Assembly: GCF_000741775.1 (NCBI RefSeq)
Contig: NZ_JGZR01000007.1
Coordinates: 62,001-126,000, forward strand
Direction of reading: 5' to 3'
Length of the DNA stretch: 64,000 nt
Origin: Bifidobacterium subtile
GTDB lineage: Bacteria > Actinomycetota > Actinomycetes > Actinomycetales > Bifidobacteriaceae
This document shows, one piece after another, positions 9,746 through 18,960 of the stretch; position 1 is the first letter of the stretch, and every line of letters starts with the position of its first letter. The notes under the pieces are model-generated. The model had not been told where the DNA came from. It searched no databases and saw only the letters and a list, made by a program, of their open reading frames with translations. Made by a program: the position numbers and the translations under genes.

Positions 9746-11072
9746 TACCGCAATGCGCATCGTCTGGCGGCACAAGTCCTATCTGCTCATCTATTTGGTG
9801 GGGTTGAGCGTCATGATGGTCGCGATGCTGCTCGGAACTGTCGGCGGCGGTGCCAGAACCGCTGACGGGACGCCCTCATATGCTCCGAGACGAGCACAGG
9901 TCGCGGTGGTGGATCGTGACGGCAACCGGGGAGGAGTGGCACAAGGTCTGCGTGAATATCTGTCCGCCAGCGCCGATCTCATCGATGTCGACGATACGAC
10001 GCAAAGCCTGCAGGATGCGGTGACGACCAATCGCGTGGACTATGTGCTCATCATCCCGAATGGGTACGTGCGCAATTTCGCGGACAAGGCCGCGCAGGGC
10101 GAGGCTATTGAACCGCTTGACACCGTGACGAGCTACACCTCGGCCGTGGGAGCAATGGCCAATATGCGGGTGCAGGGCTTCTTCGCCTCATTGCGCACGG
10201 CATACCTCGCGCAGATTGCCGGCGCAAATGGCGTTGTTGCCGGTGATATTGCCACAGCCAATGCGCCGGCTGCCGTGACCGACATGGCGAAAGCCGTCGC
10301 GCAGGTCGTACGCACTGCCAAAGGGCCGCAGGCACGCACGCAGGTGAAGGTGGTGCAAGCCGAAGGCGAGGCTTCGCGCTATGCCAAGCGGGTATACGCC
10401 TCCGGGCTGAAATTCGGGGGATACCCGATTGTGGCCTCCATGATTATGGTGATCTCGCTGGTGGTTGGCATATTCGGGCTTCCCGAGACACGCCGACGGG
10501 CAAGCGCCTCGCCGCTAAAGCCCTTGGAAAGCAGCGTGTCGCTGCTTTCCGCCTGCGCTGTCGTCGGAATCGGAACTGCGTTGTACTATCTGGCGCTGTG
10601 TTTGGGGCCGGTTGGCTATCTTGGCGGCGACCTTGCCGCGATTGGCGCTGGTCCTGTGCTCATGGGCGCGGGAACGATGCTGGCCTATATCGTCGTTGCC
10701 ATTTCGATCGGCTTCGTGCTCGGGCAGTTCGGCGTTTCCGAGGGGTCGGCGAACGGCTTCGCGAATATAGTCGGCTTGATCATCGTCTTCACCTCGGGTA
10801 TCTGGTTCGATCCCTCGATGATGCCTGCCACCCTGATTGCCGTAGGCAAGATGCTGCCCGGCTGGTGGTATGCCGATGCCATCGACCGGGCTCTGGGCAC
10901 CGGAGCCTACCTGGGCGAGGCTGCGAATGTCGCGGGCTGGGCATCATCGACCGCGCTGATGCTGCTCTTCGCCTTCGCGCTGCTGTGCATAGGTCTGGCC
11001 GTCGGCGCGGTACGCCGCAGAAGACCGGGCACGACGGCTGCCGGCGTCACCGTGCTCTCTACTGTCGTGTGA
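9732..11072 (+). CDS. ABC-2 type permease subunit
   Basis: The second permease, 446 residues, has the same topology: an N-terminal helix (YLLIYLVGLSVMMVAMLLG), a long external loop and about six C-terminal helices. ATG 9732 lies inside the end of the preceding gene and follows GGAGGCAACGCT, so it is preferred over an in-frame codon at 9672. The external domain contains an ATP-independent, Ala/Asp-rich region with no recognised motif. Together with the previous gene it forms a heterodimeric ABC-2 exporter. Confidence 0.88.
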   Translation: MSTFNTAMRIVWRHKSYLLIYLVGLSVMMVAMLLGTVGGGARTADGTPSYAPRRAQVAVVDRDGNRGGVAQGLREYLSASADLIDVDDTTQSLQDAVTTNRVDYVLIIPNGYVRNFADKAAQGEAIEPLDTVTSYTSAVGAMANMRVQGFFASLRTAYLAQIAGANGVVAGDIATANAPAAVTDMAKAVAQVVRTAKGPQARTQVKVVQAEGEASRYAKRVYASGLKFGGYPIVASMIMVISLVVGIFGLPETRRRASASPLKPLESSVSLLSACAVVGIGTALYYLALCLGPVGYLGGDLAAIGAGPVLMGAGTMLAYIVVAISIGFVLGQFGVSEGSANGFANIVGLIIVFTSGIWFDPSMMPATLIAVGKMLPGWWYADAIDRALGTGAYLGEAANVAGWASSTALMLLFAFALLCIGLAVGAVRRRRPGTTAAGVTVLSTVV

Positions 11073-11165
11073 TGAGCGTTGTCGTGCGTGACAGAGGGAG
11101 AGCACCGCGTTTGTTGCCATGCGACGGGATTGCTGCCACAATGCCGCTGCGGAAGTCCAAAAGCG

Positions 11166-12503
11166 TTAGCTCCGAACGAGTCTGCGGATGCCGTTGAGCG
11201 GAATGCTGATCCAGCTGGGCCGGAATTTCGCTTCGTACTGCAGCTCGTACAGGGCCTTCTCCAATTCGTAGGCTGTGATCATGCGGGCGTCCGCCGCGGA
11301 TATGGCTCTGCGGCTGCGGTATCCTGCCAGGAACGCGGTTCTTGCCGTGCTCAGCCAATCGGCGTCGAAGGCGCCGGACGATTCGGCGGCGTAGTCGAAG
11401 GAACGCAGCATGCCTGCGATGTCGCGGGCGGGGGAGTCGGGCTTGCTGCGCTCGGCGATGGGCCGCAGCGGTTCGCCCTCGAAGTCTACGACATTCCAAA
11501 CCCCGTTGGAGCCCAACAGCAGTTGGCCCAGATGCAGGTCGCCATGAACCCGAATGGCTTTCGCAGACGAGCCATCGCTGGCATCATCGTCTGCAGCGCC
11601 GTCCGCATCGGTCAGTGCGCGAATCGTCGATTCGATAGCTGAAACGTCCTGTGCGGACAGCGTCCCGTCGATTTCGGCTGCGGCGGACAAGGACCGAGTC
11701 AAGCGCTGCTTCAGAGTCTCGTTCGATGGGCCTTCGCCGCTGCCGAATGCCTCTTCGAGCCGGTTGTGCATGTGCGCAATCAACGCGCCGATCTGCGTCG
11801 AAACAGGAGTCGGATCATCGCCGCGCTTCGCCATAGCTTGCAGAGTAACGAAGCCGTCCTGTGCGTCGTTCACGGCATCAGCGACGACAATGGCGCATGC
11901 CGAGCCGCCGAGCGCATCATGTTCGAGATAGCTGTAGGCGTTCAGGCGTGGAATGCCTTCCCAGTCGCCAAGAGCCGACGGCAGCTGTACCTCAGGATGC
12001 TCTCCGCAATGCAGCACGCGGAACACTTTGGCGATCAGCGGCTGGTCATCGCCAAGCAGCAATACCGAGGTGTTGGATTGCTCGACGCCCATCGGCTTAA
12101 TCAGGCTTGCGGCGCGGTCCAGTCGTTCTCGCGCCTGCTGGTCGGTTTCGCCGCGAGCGGGAATGAGCGTGGCGGACTTCGCCCATGCGCGCCAGAACTC
12201 CGGTTCGGCGGTGCCGTCGAGGAGCGCAAGGCCGTCGACAGTGCCTATTGCCTGGCTGCCATCCTGACTGCTATGGTGCACGGTGCCATGTGCTTCGCGA
12301 TCTTGTGCCCTGATCAGCAACGGAACCTGCACGATGAGTTTAGATTCGCTGATCTTCAGCAGAGCTATAGTGACACGAGAGCCTGCTGAATCATCGAGCA
12401 GCACCTCGCCAATGACTTTAGCGGGCTGCTTGGGGTCGACGGGCCACCAGCGCTTGCTCTGCGCCCACGGGAGTATCGCCGCAGACCAATCTTCAATGTT
12501 CAC
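11166..12503 (-). CDS. mak: Maltokinase (Pep2/Mak-like)
   Basis: Probable ATP-dependent maltose 1-kinase producing maltose-1-phosphate, a precursor for alpha-glucan building in actinobacteria. The 445-residue protein starts with the maltokinase cap domain (LPWAQSKRWWP). It has the aminoglycoside-phosphotransferase-like catalytic loop IRVHGDLHLGQLLL near residue 320, the metal-binding VVDFEGEPLRP and the ARDIAGMLRSFDYA motif, which are typical of Mak. Translation starts at GTG with AGAAGG 5 nt upstream. It lies alone, downstream of the xanthine operon on the same strand. No GlgE gene is visible nearby, so the physiological pathway remains open. Confidence 0.8.
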   Translation of the reverse strand: MNIEDWSAAILPWAQSKRWWPVDPKQPAKVIGEVLLDDSAGSRVTIALLKISESKLIVQVPLLIRAQDREAHGTVHHSSQDGSQAIGTVDGLALLDGTAEPEFWRAWAKSATLIPARGETDQQARERLDRAASLIKPMGVEQSNTSVLLLGDDQPLIAKVFRVLHCGEHPEVQLPSALGDWEGIPRLNAYSYLEHDALGGSACAIVVADAVNDAQDGFVTLQAMAKRGDDPTPVSTQIGALIAHMHNRLEEAFGSGEGPSNETLKQRLTRSLSAAAEIDGTLSAQDVSAIESTIRALTDADGAADDDASDGSSAKAIRVHGDLHLGQLLLGSNGVWNVVDFEGEPLRPIAERSKPDSPARDIAGMLRSFDYAAESSGAFDADWLSTARTAFLAGYRSRRAISAADARMITAYELEKALYELQYEAKFRPSWISIPLNGIRRLVRS

Positions 12504-12681
12504 AAGAGCCTTCTTTTCCGTTGCGCTTCCGTTGTATCAGCCGGCAACATCGCCGGATCTTCTAACAAATTAACACATTGCGGAGTCGACCAAGTGCCGT
12601 GCGCAAATTGCCGATTCACATATTGAAACAGGGACTTGTATTCGGACTTCTTGGGCGTGGTGCGTGAAAGTTCGAACACCA

Positions 12682-14106
12682 CTACTTGTCGGAAGCATCA
12701 TCCATGTCCGCCACGTCCGGCTTCGGCGCGGCGGAGGCAAGGAATCGCTCTTCGCCGGGCAGCAGCGCGTTGAGGAGCACGGCGACGACGAAGGACAGCG
12801 CGATGCAGTTGCTGGCGAAGACGGACTGGAAGAGCGCAGGGAACTGCACGAAGATGCCGGAGACCTGCGTGAACCCGATGCCGACGGTCAGCGAAAGCGC
12901 GGCGATGGTGATGTTGCGCTGCGTGAACCCGGCTTCGGCGATCATCTGGAAGCCCGAAAGCACGATATTGCCGAACATCATGATCGTGCAGCCGCCGAGC
13001 ACGGCCTGCGGCAGCGAGTTGAACACGCCGGCGATGGCGGGCACGAAGCTGGCGAGGACGAGGATGAGCCCTCCCGAGAGAATCACCTTGCGGTTGACGA
13101 CCTTGGTCATGGCCACCAAGCCGATGTTCTGCGCGAACGACGTCAGCGGCAGGCAGCCGAAGGCGCCGGATATGGTCGAGATGAATCCGTCGCCGGCGAT
13201 GGCACCGGCCGTCTCGCGCTCAGTGGGAAGCCGTCCGAGGCCGACTTTGGACAGCGCCGCCGTGTCGCCGAGCACTTCGACCGAGGAGACGACGTAGAGC
13301 AAGGCAAAGGAAATGATCGAGCCGGCGTCGAAAGTCGGCGCGAAGGGCATCACATGCGGCAGGCTGACGACCTGCAGATGGGAGAAATCGGAGAAATCGA
13401 CCTTGCCCATGACGATGGCGAGCAGATAGCCGACGACCAGCCCGAACAGCACGGAAAGCTGCTTGGCGGTGCCTTTCATGAGCAGTTGGAAGGCGAGGCA
13501 GGCGACCAGCGAGACCAAGGCCAGCGTGAGATTCTGCCAACTGCCGAAATCCTTGGCGCCGTTGCCGCCGCCGAAGGACGACGCGCCGACCGACAGCAGC
13601 GAGAAGCCGATCGAGGTCACGACGATCGCGAAGACTACCGGCGGCACGAAGCGACGCCAGAAGCGCGCCGTCAGGCCGAGCAGCAGTTCGAGGAATCCGC
13701 CGATGATCACTGCGCCGACGACCGCGCCATAGCCTTTATGCGACACGATCGCCGTGGCCGCAGCCACATAGGTGAAGGAGATGCCGGTCACCATCGGCAG
13801 CCGGCTGCCGATGCGCCACAAGGGGTAGAGCTGCAGGCAGGTGCCCAGGCCGGCGACGAGCAGGCCGTTCTGGATGATCAGCGCCGACTGCTGCGCGTTC
13901 AGATGGGCGGCGAAGGTCACGAGGAATATGGGTGCCAGATTGGCGACGAACATAGCCATGACATGCTGCAATCCAAAAGGTATGCCACGCCAGAAGGAAA
14001 CGGGGCCGTCCAACGAGGACAGCGCCTCCATGCTCACGCCTCGGGATCGCTTCGACTGCTTCGACTGCTGCTGCGGCGTCTGATCGTCGTGTTGACTTGT
14101 GGACAT
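12682..14106 (-). CDS. pbuX: Xanthine/uracil permease family nucleobase transporter
   Basis: Cytoplasmic-membrane nucleobase:cation symporter-2 protein, 474 residues, with about 13-14 hydrophobic segments. Characteristic NCS2 segments are visible: GLQHVMAMFVANLAPI in the first helix region, the VSSVEVLGDTAAL motif with its conserved Glu, and TSFAQNIGL. Its place 67 nt behind xpt indicates xanthine (or guanine) as substrate. ATG 14106 is chosen because it is preceded by GGAAGAGAAG; the frame stays open further upstream without a better site. Confidence 0.9.
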   Translation of the reverse strand: MSTSQHDDQTPQQQSKQSKRSRGVSMEALSSLDGPVSFWRGIPFGLQHVMAMFVANLAPIFLVTFAAHLNAQQSALIIQNGLLVAGLGTCLQLYPLWRIGSRLPMVTGISFTYVAAATAIVSHKGYGAVVGAVIIGGFLELLLGLTARFWRRFVPPVVFAIVVTSIGFSLLSVGASSFGGGNGAKDFGSWQNLTLALVSLVACLAFQLLMKGTAKQLSVLFGLVVGYLLAIVMGKVDFSDFSHLQVVSLPHVMPFAPTFDAGSIISFALLYVVSSVEVLGDTAALSKVGLGRLPTERETAGAIAGDGFISTISGAFGCLPLTSFAQNIGLVAMTKVVNRKVILSGGLILVLASFVPAIAGVFNSLPQAVLGGCTIMMFGNIVLSGFQMIAEAGFTQRNITIAALSLTVGIGFTQVSGIFVQFPALFQSVFASNCIALSFVVAVLLNALLPGEERFLASAAPKPDVADMDDASDK

Positions 14107-14173
14107 TGCTTCTTCTCTTCCGTTTTCCTTCTCGACTTTGTTCCTGCTGCAGCCTTGCGCAACCGCGAGTAGA

Positions 14174-14752
14174 TCAGGCGAATTCGATGGTGCCGGTCCC
14201 GGCATCCATCGAGCTGACGATGGCCAGCGATTCCACCTCGTAGCCCGCGTCGCGCAGTTCTCTGCCGCCGGACTGGAAGCCTTTCTCGACGGCGATGCCG
14301 ATGCCTTCGATCACCACGCCGGCCTTGCCGCACAGTTCGATCAGGCCGTTCATGGCCTTGCCGTTGGCCAGAAAATCATCGATGAGCAGGATATGCTCGC
14401 CGGCATTGAGGAATCGCTTGGCGACGATGACGGGGAACTCGCGCTGCTTGGTGAAGGAGTAGATCCTGGTGACGTACTGCTCGCCGTCGAGATTGATGGA
14501 TTGCGTCTTCTTGGCGAACACCACCGGCACATTGCCGAAATGCCGCGCCGCGCAGCACGCGATGCCGATGCCGGAGGCCTCGATGGTCAGAATCTTGTCG
14601 ATATGCTTGCCAGCGAACAGCCTGGCCCATTCGGCACCCATATGGTCGAACAGCTCGACGTCGCACTGGTGGTTCAGGAAGGCGTCGACCTTCAGCACAT
14701 TGCCGGGCTTCACCGTTCCGTCCTGGCGAATCCTGTCCTCAAGTTCCTTCAT
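14174..14752 (-). CDS. xpt: Xanthine phosphoribosyltransferase
   Basis: Salvages xanthine to XMP using PRPP. At 192 residues it has the normal Xpt length. It shows [12 protein letters not shown] at the start, the EASGIGIA segment, and the PRPP-binding loop [13 protein letters not shown] near residue 125. Of two adjacent Met codons, the one at 14752 is preferred because GAGAGG is 7 nt upstream of it. It is the first gene of an xpt-pbuX salvage operon whose product XMP feeds guaA. In Bacillus this operon is under a purine riboswitch, but none was recognised in the leader here. Confidence 0.95.
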   Translation of the reverse strand: MKELEDRIRQDGTVKPGNVLKVDAFLNHQCDVELFDHMGAEWARLFAGKHIDKILTIEASGIGIACCAARHFGNVPVVFAKKTQSINLDGEQYVTRIYSFTKQREFPVIVAKRFLNAGEHILLIDDFLANGKAMNGLIELCGKAGVVIEGIGIAVEKGFQSGGRELRDAGYEVESLAIVSSMDAGTGTIEFA

Positions 14753-15069
14753 GGCCATCCTCTCGCACGATGATTGAATGCTGCGTAATGAATCTGCAAT
14801 GACGACGCGACCGGCGCGTATGGATGTAGAGCTTAGCGCGAACGGCGGCCAGCGCACTATCGATGCGGGGTTAGTTGCGTCGACTGACAAGCTGATGTGG
14901 TAAACATGGTGTGCGCTGCCTAGAGTTGCTCTGACGGCGGCGAACGGCGGCGGACGGCAGCAGGATGCGGCAGAGCGCGGCAATCGCCCAGCAAAACAGC
15001 AGGACAGCAGGGCAATAGCCGAAACGGCAACGGACACATTTAGGCAAAACCATGAGAAGGGAGCGAAGG
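14753..15069. promoter_or_regulatory. Divergent xpt/pcrA spacer
   Basis: A gene-free 317-bp spacer. The half nearer the helicase is a GGC/CAG-rich stretch (about 14930-15020) without clear dyads. No riboswitch-like pairing and no consensus promoter could be assigned on either strand. Confidence 0.35.
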
Positions 15070-17805
15070 GTGCTGACAGATCCCGATTTCATCGCACGCG
15101 ACGCGCAGGAGCTGATTGCGGATTTGAACCCCGAGCAGGCGCAGGCCGTGCAGTACGAAGGGCCGGCGCTGCTCATCGGCGCGGGCGCGGGATCGGGCAA
15201 GACGCGCGTGCTTACCCGGCGCATCGCATGGATTCTGACGCGCTTCGGCGCGTGGCCCAGCCAGATTCTGGCCATCACCTTCACCAACAAGGCCGCAGCG
15301 GAAATGCGCGAACGCCTTGCAACGCTTATCGGCCCGGTGGCCGGGCGCATGTGGGTCTCCACCTTCCATTCGGCATGCGTGCGCATGCTGCGGCGCGACG
15401 GCAAATCGATCGGCCTGAACTCCGGCTTCTCCATCTATGACACGGCTGACTGCGAGCGGCTCATCAAGCTCATCGGCGCCGACCTGAACATCGATCTCAA
15501 GCGCTACACGCCGCGCACCATCCTCAGCCGCATCTCCGACTACAAGAACAATCTGCAAAGCTGGCAGACCCAGCTCAAGACCTATGCTGCCGACTACAAG
15601 CCCGGTCAGCGCGGCTACCAGCTCGGGCGCTTCGGCAATGTCGAGGAACTGTATGCCGTGGTGTACGCCGAGTATCAGCATCGTCTCGCCGCCGCGAACG
15701 CCGTGGACTTCGACGATCTGATCGTACGCACCGTCGAGCTGCTGCGCAGCGATCCGATGGTCGCGGAGTATTACCACCACAAGTTCCGCTATATTCTCGT
15801 CGACGAGTATCAGGACACGAACCACGCCCAGTACGAGCTCATCCGCGAGCTCGGCGGCGTGGATGCGGGGGAGCAGCGCTCTTCCAGCGCGGTCGCAGCA
15901 GGCAAGCAGGGGCCGGCATGGGTGACGGTCGTGGGCGACTCGGACCAGTCGATCTACGCCTTCCGCGGCGCCGATATCAGCAATATCAGGGATTTCGAGA
16001 AGGATTTCCCGCGCGCGAAAACCATCATGCTCGAGCAGAACTACCGCTCCACGCAGACGATTCTCGACGCCGCCAATGCGGTCATCGCCAACAATGCAGA
16101 CCGCAAACCCAAAAAACTCTGGACCGCGTTGGGCAAAGGCGAGCCGATCGTGGGCTATGCGGCCGACAATGCGCAGCAGGAGGCCGCGTGGATCGCCGAG
16201 GAGATCGCGCGGCTGTCCAGCGAGGAAAACGTGCAATACAGCGACGTGGCGATCATGTACCGCGCCAACGCGCAGTCGCGCTCGCTTGAGGAGGCGCTCA
16301 TCAACGCCGGGATCCCATACCAGCTCGTGGGCGGCACACGGTTCTACGAGCGGCGCGAAATCAAGGACGCCATCGCTTACCTGCAGGCCATCGTGAATCC
16401 GGCCGACAGCGTGAACATGCGCCGTATCATGAACGTGCCCAAGCGCGGGCTGGGCGCGCGGGCCGAAGCGCTCGTGGCCGGCTACGCCGATGCGCATGAC
16501 ACGAGCTTCTGGCAGGGCGTCGAGCATATGGACGAGATCGACGGCATGCCGACGCGCACCGCCAAAATGCTCTCTGGATTCCGCGACATCATGCGCTCGC
16601 TGGCTGCCTTTGCGCAGGGCCACAACGACAAGCCGTCCGAGGTCGTTGCCGAAGTGCTGAACAAGTCGGGGCTGCTGGCTGAGCTGCAGCGTTCTGAGGA
16701 CCCGCAGGACGCTTCGCGCGTCGAAAACCTTTCGCAGCTGCAATCCGTGGCCGCCGAATTCGAGCAGAACACGCCCGACGCCACGCTCGGCGCATTCCTC
16801 GAAACCACGGCGCTCGTGGCGGATTCCGACCAGCTGCCCTCCGAAGGCGAGGACAGCGGCAAGGTCACGCTCATGACCCTGCATACGGCCAAGGGCTTGG
16901 AATACCCGGTCGTGTTCCTCACCGGCATGGAGCAGGGGACATTCCCGCATTCAAGGTCGCTGGAGGACAACGACGAGCTGAGCGAGGAGCGCAGGCTTGC
17001 GTACGTCGGCATCACGCGCGCGCGGCGTCGGCTCTACCTCACCCGTGCAGCCGTGCGCGCGCAATGGGGGCAGGCCAACGAGATGCTGCCCAGCCAGTTC
17101 CTTGACGAGATACCCGACACGCTGATCGAGTGGAAGCGCCGCGAAGCCAGCGCCGAGCGCATGCGTGCGGGCTGGCGTTCGGATGACGATGACGAATTCG
17201 GCGGCTGGGCCGATGACGACGACTTCTCCGGCGGCGGCTTCGGCGTCACGAGCCGCGGTGGGTCATCGTCTCGCGGCGGCGGTTCGAGCTATGGATCCGG
17301 TTACGGATCGGGTTATGGCGCAAGCTATGGTACCGGGAAGTCGGGGTATGGCTCCCGTTCTGGTTCCGGCTCGTATGGCTCCGGTTCGCGCTACGGCTCC
17401 GGATCAGGCTCATCCTACGGCTCGGGTGGTTCGGGCTCGGGGTACGGCTCGCGTTCCGGCTCCTCGTACGGTTCCCACGGTTCCAGCAGCTCCTATGGCT
17501 CCTCGTCACGGCGCGGAAGCGGTTCGACCTATGGCGGTTCCGGCTCACGCGGCGGCAAGGTGACGACGCGCCGCATCGCGCCCACGGCTGCCTCCAAGGC
17601 GTCCCCAGCCTCCTCGATCGCCAAGGACAACAAACTGGATATCGCCGATTTCAGCATCGGCGACAAGATCTCGCACGATCAGTACGGTCTCGGCACGATT
17701 CTCGACACGCAGGACAAAGGCCGCAACTCGGTCATCACGGTCGATTTCGGCTCCGATGGCGTCAAGCGGCTTATGCTGCGCGTCGCGCCCATCGAGAAGC
17801 TGTGA
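15070..17805 (+). CDS. pcrA: UvrD/PcrA-family ATP-dependent DNA helicase
   Basis: Superfamily 1 3'-5' helicase for repair and replication restart, about 911 residues. Visible motifs are NPEQAQAV (Q motif), GAGAGSGKT (motif I, K44), [48 protein letters not shown] and [14 protein letters not shown]. The C-terminus carries the PcrA Tudor-like domain ([15 protein letters not shown] to the end). Between core and Tudor lies an exceptional Ser/Tyr/Gly linker of about 100 residues (DNA 17250-17560). GTG 15070 is preferred because AGGGAG lies 6 nt upstream; an in-frame ATG at 15052 is the alternative. Confidence 0.92.
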   Translation: MLTDPDFIARDAQELIADLNPEQAQAVQYEGPALLIGAGAGSGKTRVLTRRIAWILTRFGAWPSQILAITFTNKAAAEMRERLATLIGPVAGRMWVSTFHSACVRMLRRDGKSIGLNSGFSIYDTADCERLIKLIGADLNIDLKRYTPRTILSRISDYKNNLQSWQTQLKTYAADYKPGQRGYQLGRFGNVEELYAVVYAEYQHRLAAANAVDFDDLIVRTVELLRSDPMVAEYYHHKFRYILVDEYQDTNHAQYELIRELGGVDAGEQRSSSAVAAGKQGPAWVTVVGDSDQSIYAFRGADISNIRDFEKDFPRAKTIMLEQNYRSTQTILDAANAVIANNADRKPKKLWTALGKGEPIVGYAADNAQQEAAWIAEEIARLSSEENVQYSDVAIMYRANAQSRSLEEALINAGIPYQLVGGTRFYERREIKDAIAYLQAIVNPADSVNMRRIMNVPKRGLGARAEALVAGYADAHDTSFWQGVEHMDEIDGMPTRTAKMLSGFRDIMRSLAAFAQGHNDKPSEVVAEVLNKSGLLAELQRSEDPQDASRVENLSQLQSVAAEFEQNTPDATLGAFLETTALVADSDQLPSEGEDSGKVTLMTLHTAKGLEYPVVFLTGMEQGTFPHSRSLEDNDELSEERRLAYVGITRARRRLYLTRAAVRAQWGQANEMLPSQFLDEIPDTLIEWKRREASAERMRAGWRSDDDDEFGGWADDDDFSGGGFGVTSRGGSSSRGGGSSYGSGYGSGYGASYGTGKSGYGSRSGSGSYGSGSRYGSGSGSSYGSGGSGSGYGSRSGSSYGSHGSSSSYGSSSRRGSGSTYGGSGSRGGKVTTRRIAPTAASKASPASSIAKDNKLDIADFSIGDKISHDQYGLGTILDTQDKGRNSVITVDFGSDGVKRLMLRVAPIEKL

Positions 17806-17897
17806 AGCCGCCCACGTCCATAGGTGCCGTGTAGACTGGTCGATTGTGCCTGCCATCAGGTGGGCGCTATCTGGAGTCTTAGCCCATCAGTGGGTCG

Positions 17898-17929
17898 GCG
17901 GCGTCTTGCGCCGCTCGTGCCTGGCACGA
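17898..17929 (+). promoter_or_regulatory. Tandem hairpins in the rpsD leader
   Basis: Two adjacent short stems lie about 80-110 nt before rpsD: GCGGCG/CGCCGC (17898-17914) and TCGTGC/GCACGA (17915-17929). S4 autoregulates through its mRNA leader in other bacteria, so a role is conceivable, but the structure does not match a known S4-binding fold that I can identify. Confidence 0.3.
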
Positions 17930-18009
17930 CGAAGCACTGGAGAGGCCGGCTCAGCGAGGGTTCGCCCGCGCTTCCGTTCAGATAACGACAGAAATATAAA
18001 GGAACAAGA

Positions 18010-18636
18010 ATGACTAACGTTCAGCGTTCTCGCCGTCAAGTGCGTCTTTCGCGCGCCCTCGGCATTGCACTGACCCCCAAGGCCCAGCGCATCTTCGAGA
18101 AGCGTCCGTATGCTCCCGGCGAGCACGGCCGCACCCGCCGCCGCACCGAGTCCGATTACGCCGTCCGTCTGCGTGAGAAGCAGCGTCTGCGCGCGCAGTA
18201 CGGCATCTCGGAGAAGCAGCTTCGCGCCGCTTACGAGAAGGGCACCCACACCGCTGGCCAGACCGGCGACGCGATGCTCATCGATCTCGAAACCCGTCTT
18301 GACGCCCTCGTGCTGCGTTCCGGCTTCGCCCGCACCACCGCACAGGCCCGCCAGTTCGTCGTGCACCGTCACATCCTCGTCGACGGCAACGTGGTGGACC
18401 GTCCGTCCTACCGCGTCAAGCCCGGCCAGACCATCCAGGTCAAGGCCAAGAGCCAGACGATGGTGCCGTTCCAGATCGCCGCCGAAGGCGTGCACCGCGA
18501 TGTGCTGCCCGCCGTCCCCGGATACCTGGACGTGAACCTCGCCTCGCTCAAGGCGACCCTGACCCGCAAGCCTGAGACCGAGGAAATCCCGGTGCAGGTC
18601 AATATCCAGTACGTCGTCGAGTTCTACGCTCGCTGA
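18010..18636 (+). CDS. rpsD: 30S ribosomal protein S4
   Basis: Primary 16S rRNA-binding protein of the small subunit, 208 residues. It has the S4 N-terminal region (RRQVRLSRALGIALTPKAQ) and the S4 RNA-binding domain from about residue 97 (TRLDALVLRSGFARTTAQARQ, then HRHILVDGNVVDRPSYRVKPG). AAAGGAAC precedes ATG 18010. It is a single-gene unit with a roughly 200-nt leader and a strong terminator. Codon use is highly biased, as expected for a ribosomal gene. Confidence 0.98.
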   Translation: MTNVQRSRRQVRLSRALGIALTPKAQRIFEKRPYAPGEHGRTRRRTESDYAVRLREKQRLRAQYGISEKQLRAAYEKGTHTAGQTGDAMLIDLETRLDALVLRSGFARTTAQARQFVVHRHILVDGNVVDRPSYRVKPGQTIQVKAKSQTMVPFQIAAEGVHRDVLPAVPGYLDVNLASLKATLTRKPETEEIPVQVNIQYVVEFYAR

Positions 18637-18670
18637 TCTGGATCCTTCCCCGATAGGGACATACATCGAA

Positions 18671-18710
18671 CGGCCCCGTGCATTCACGCACGGGGCCGTT
18701 CCTTTCTTCT
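18671..18710 (+). terminator. Rho-independent terminator of rpsD
   Basis: A perfect 13-bp GC-rich stem (18671-18683 with 18690-18702), 6-nt loop, followed by the T-rich CCTTTCTTCT tract. Confidence 0.88.
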
Positions 18711-18778
18711 CTTGCGATTCCGCATACACGAAGCCGACACGCAATCCGTAATATGCCCGTTACCTGCGAGACGTGCGC

Positions 18779-18794
18779 GTAACACAGCGGCAAC
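18779..18794 (+). promoter_or_regulatory. GlnR-box-like site upstream of urtA
   Basis: GTAAC-ACAGCG-GCAAC (18779-18794) fits the actinobacterial GlnR half-site pair GTnAC-n6-GnAAC. A further GTTAC lies at 18759-18763, 20 bp ahead. Location about 170 bp before the urea transporter operon suits nitrogen control. Whether this organism has GlnR is unknown from the window. Confidence 0.4.
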
Positions 18795-18960
18795 ACAACG
18801 ATGTGGACGCGCTGCCATCATGATTTTTGTTTGATGCACCCGCATCATGCGGCGTAATGATTGCGTTTCCGCCGAATGCAAGGGCGCGTCGGCATCGGAG
18901 GCACAGCCAGCTGGACGCCGTGGGGAACCGCAGCAGTCATATGCAGAGAGGAAGAGGTAT

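Noticed and set aside
14753..15069. Purine riboswitch before xpt
   Set aside because: No three-way junction or conserved loop sequences of the guanine aptamer are present on the minus strand.
17250..17560. Possible CRISPR-like or DNA satellite array
   Set aside because: The repeats are degenerate codons for Ser/Tyr/Gly within one continuous helicase frame; no spacers or fixed period.
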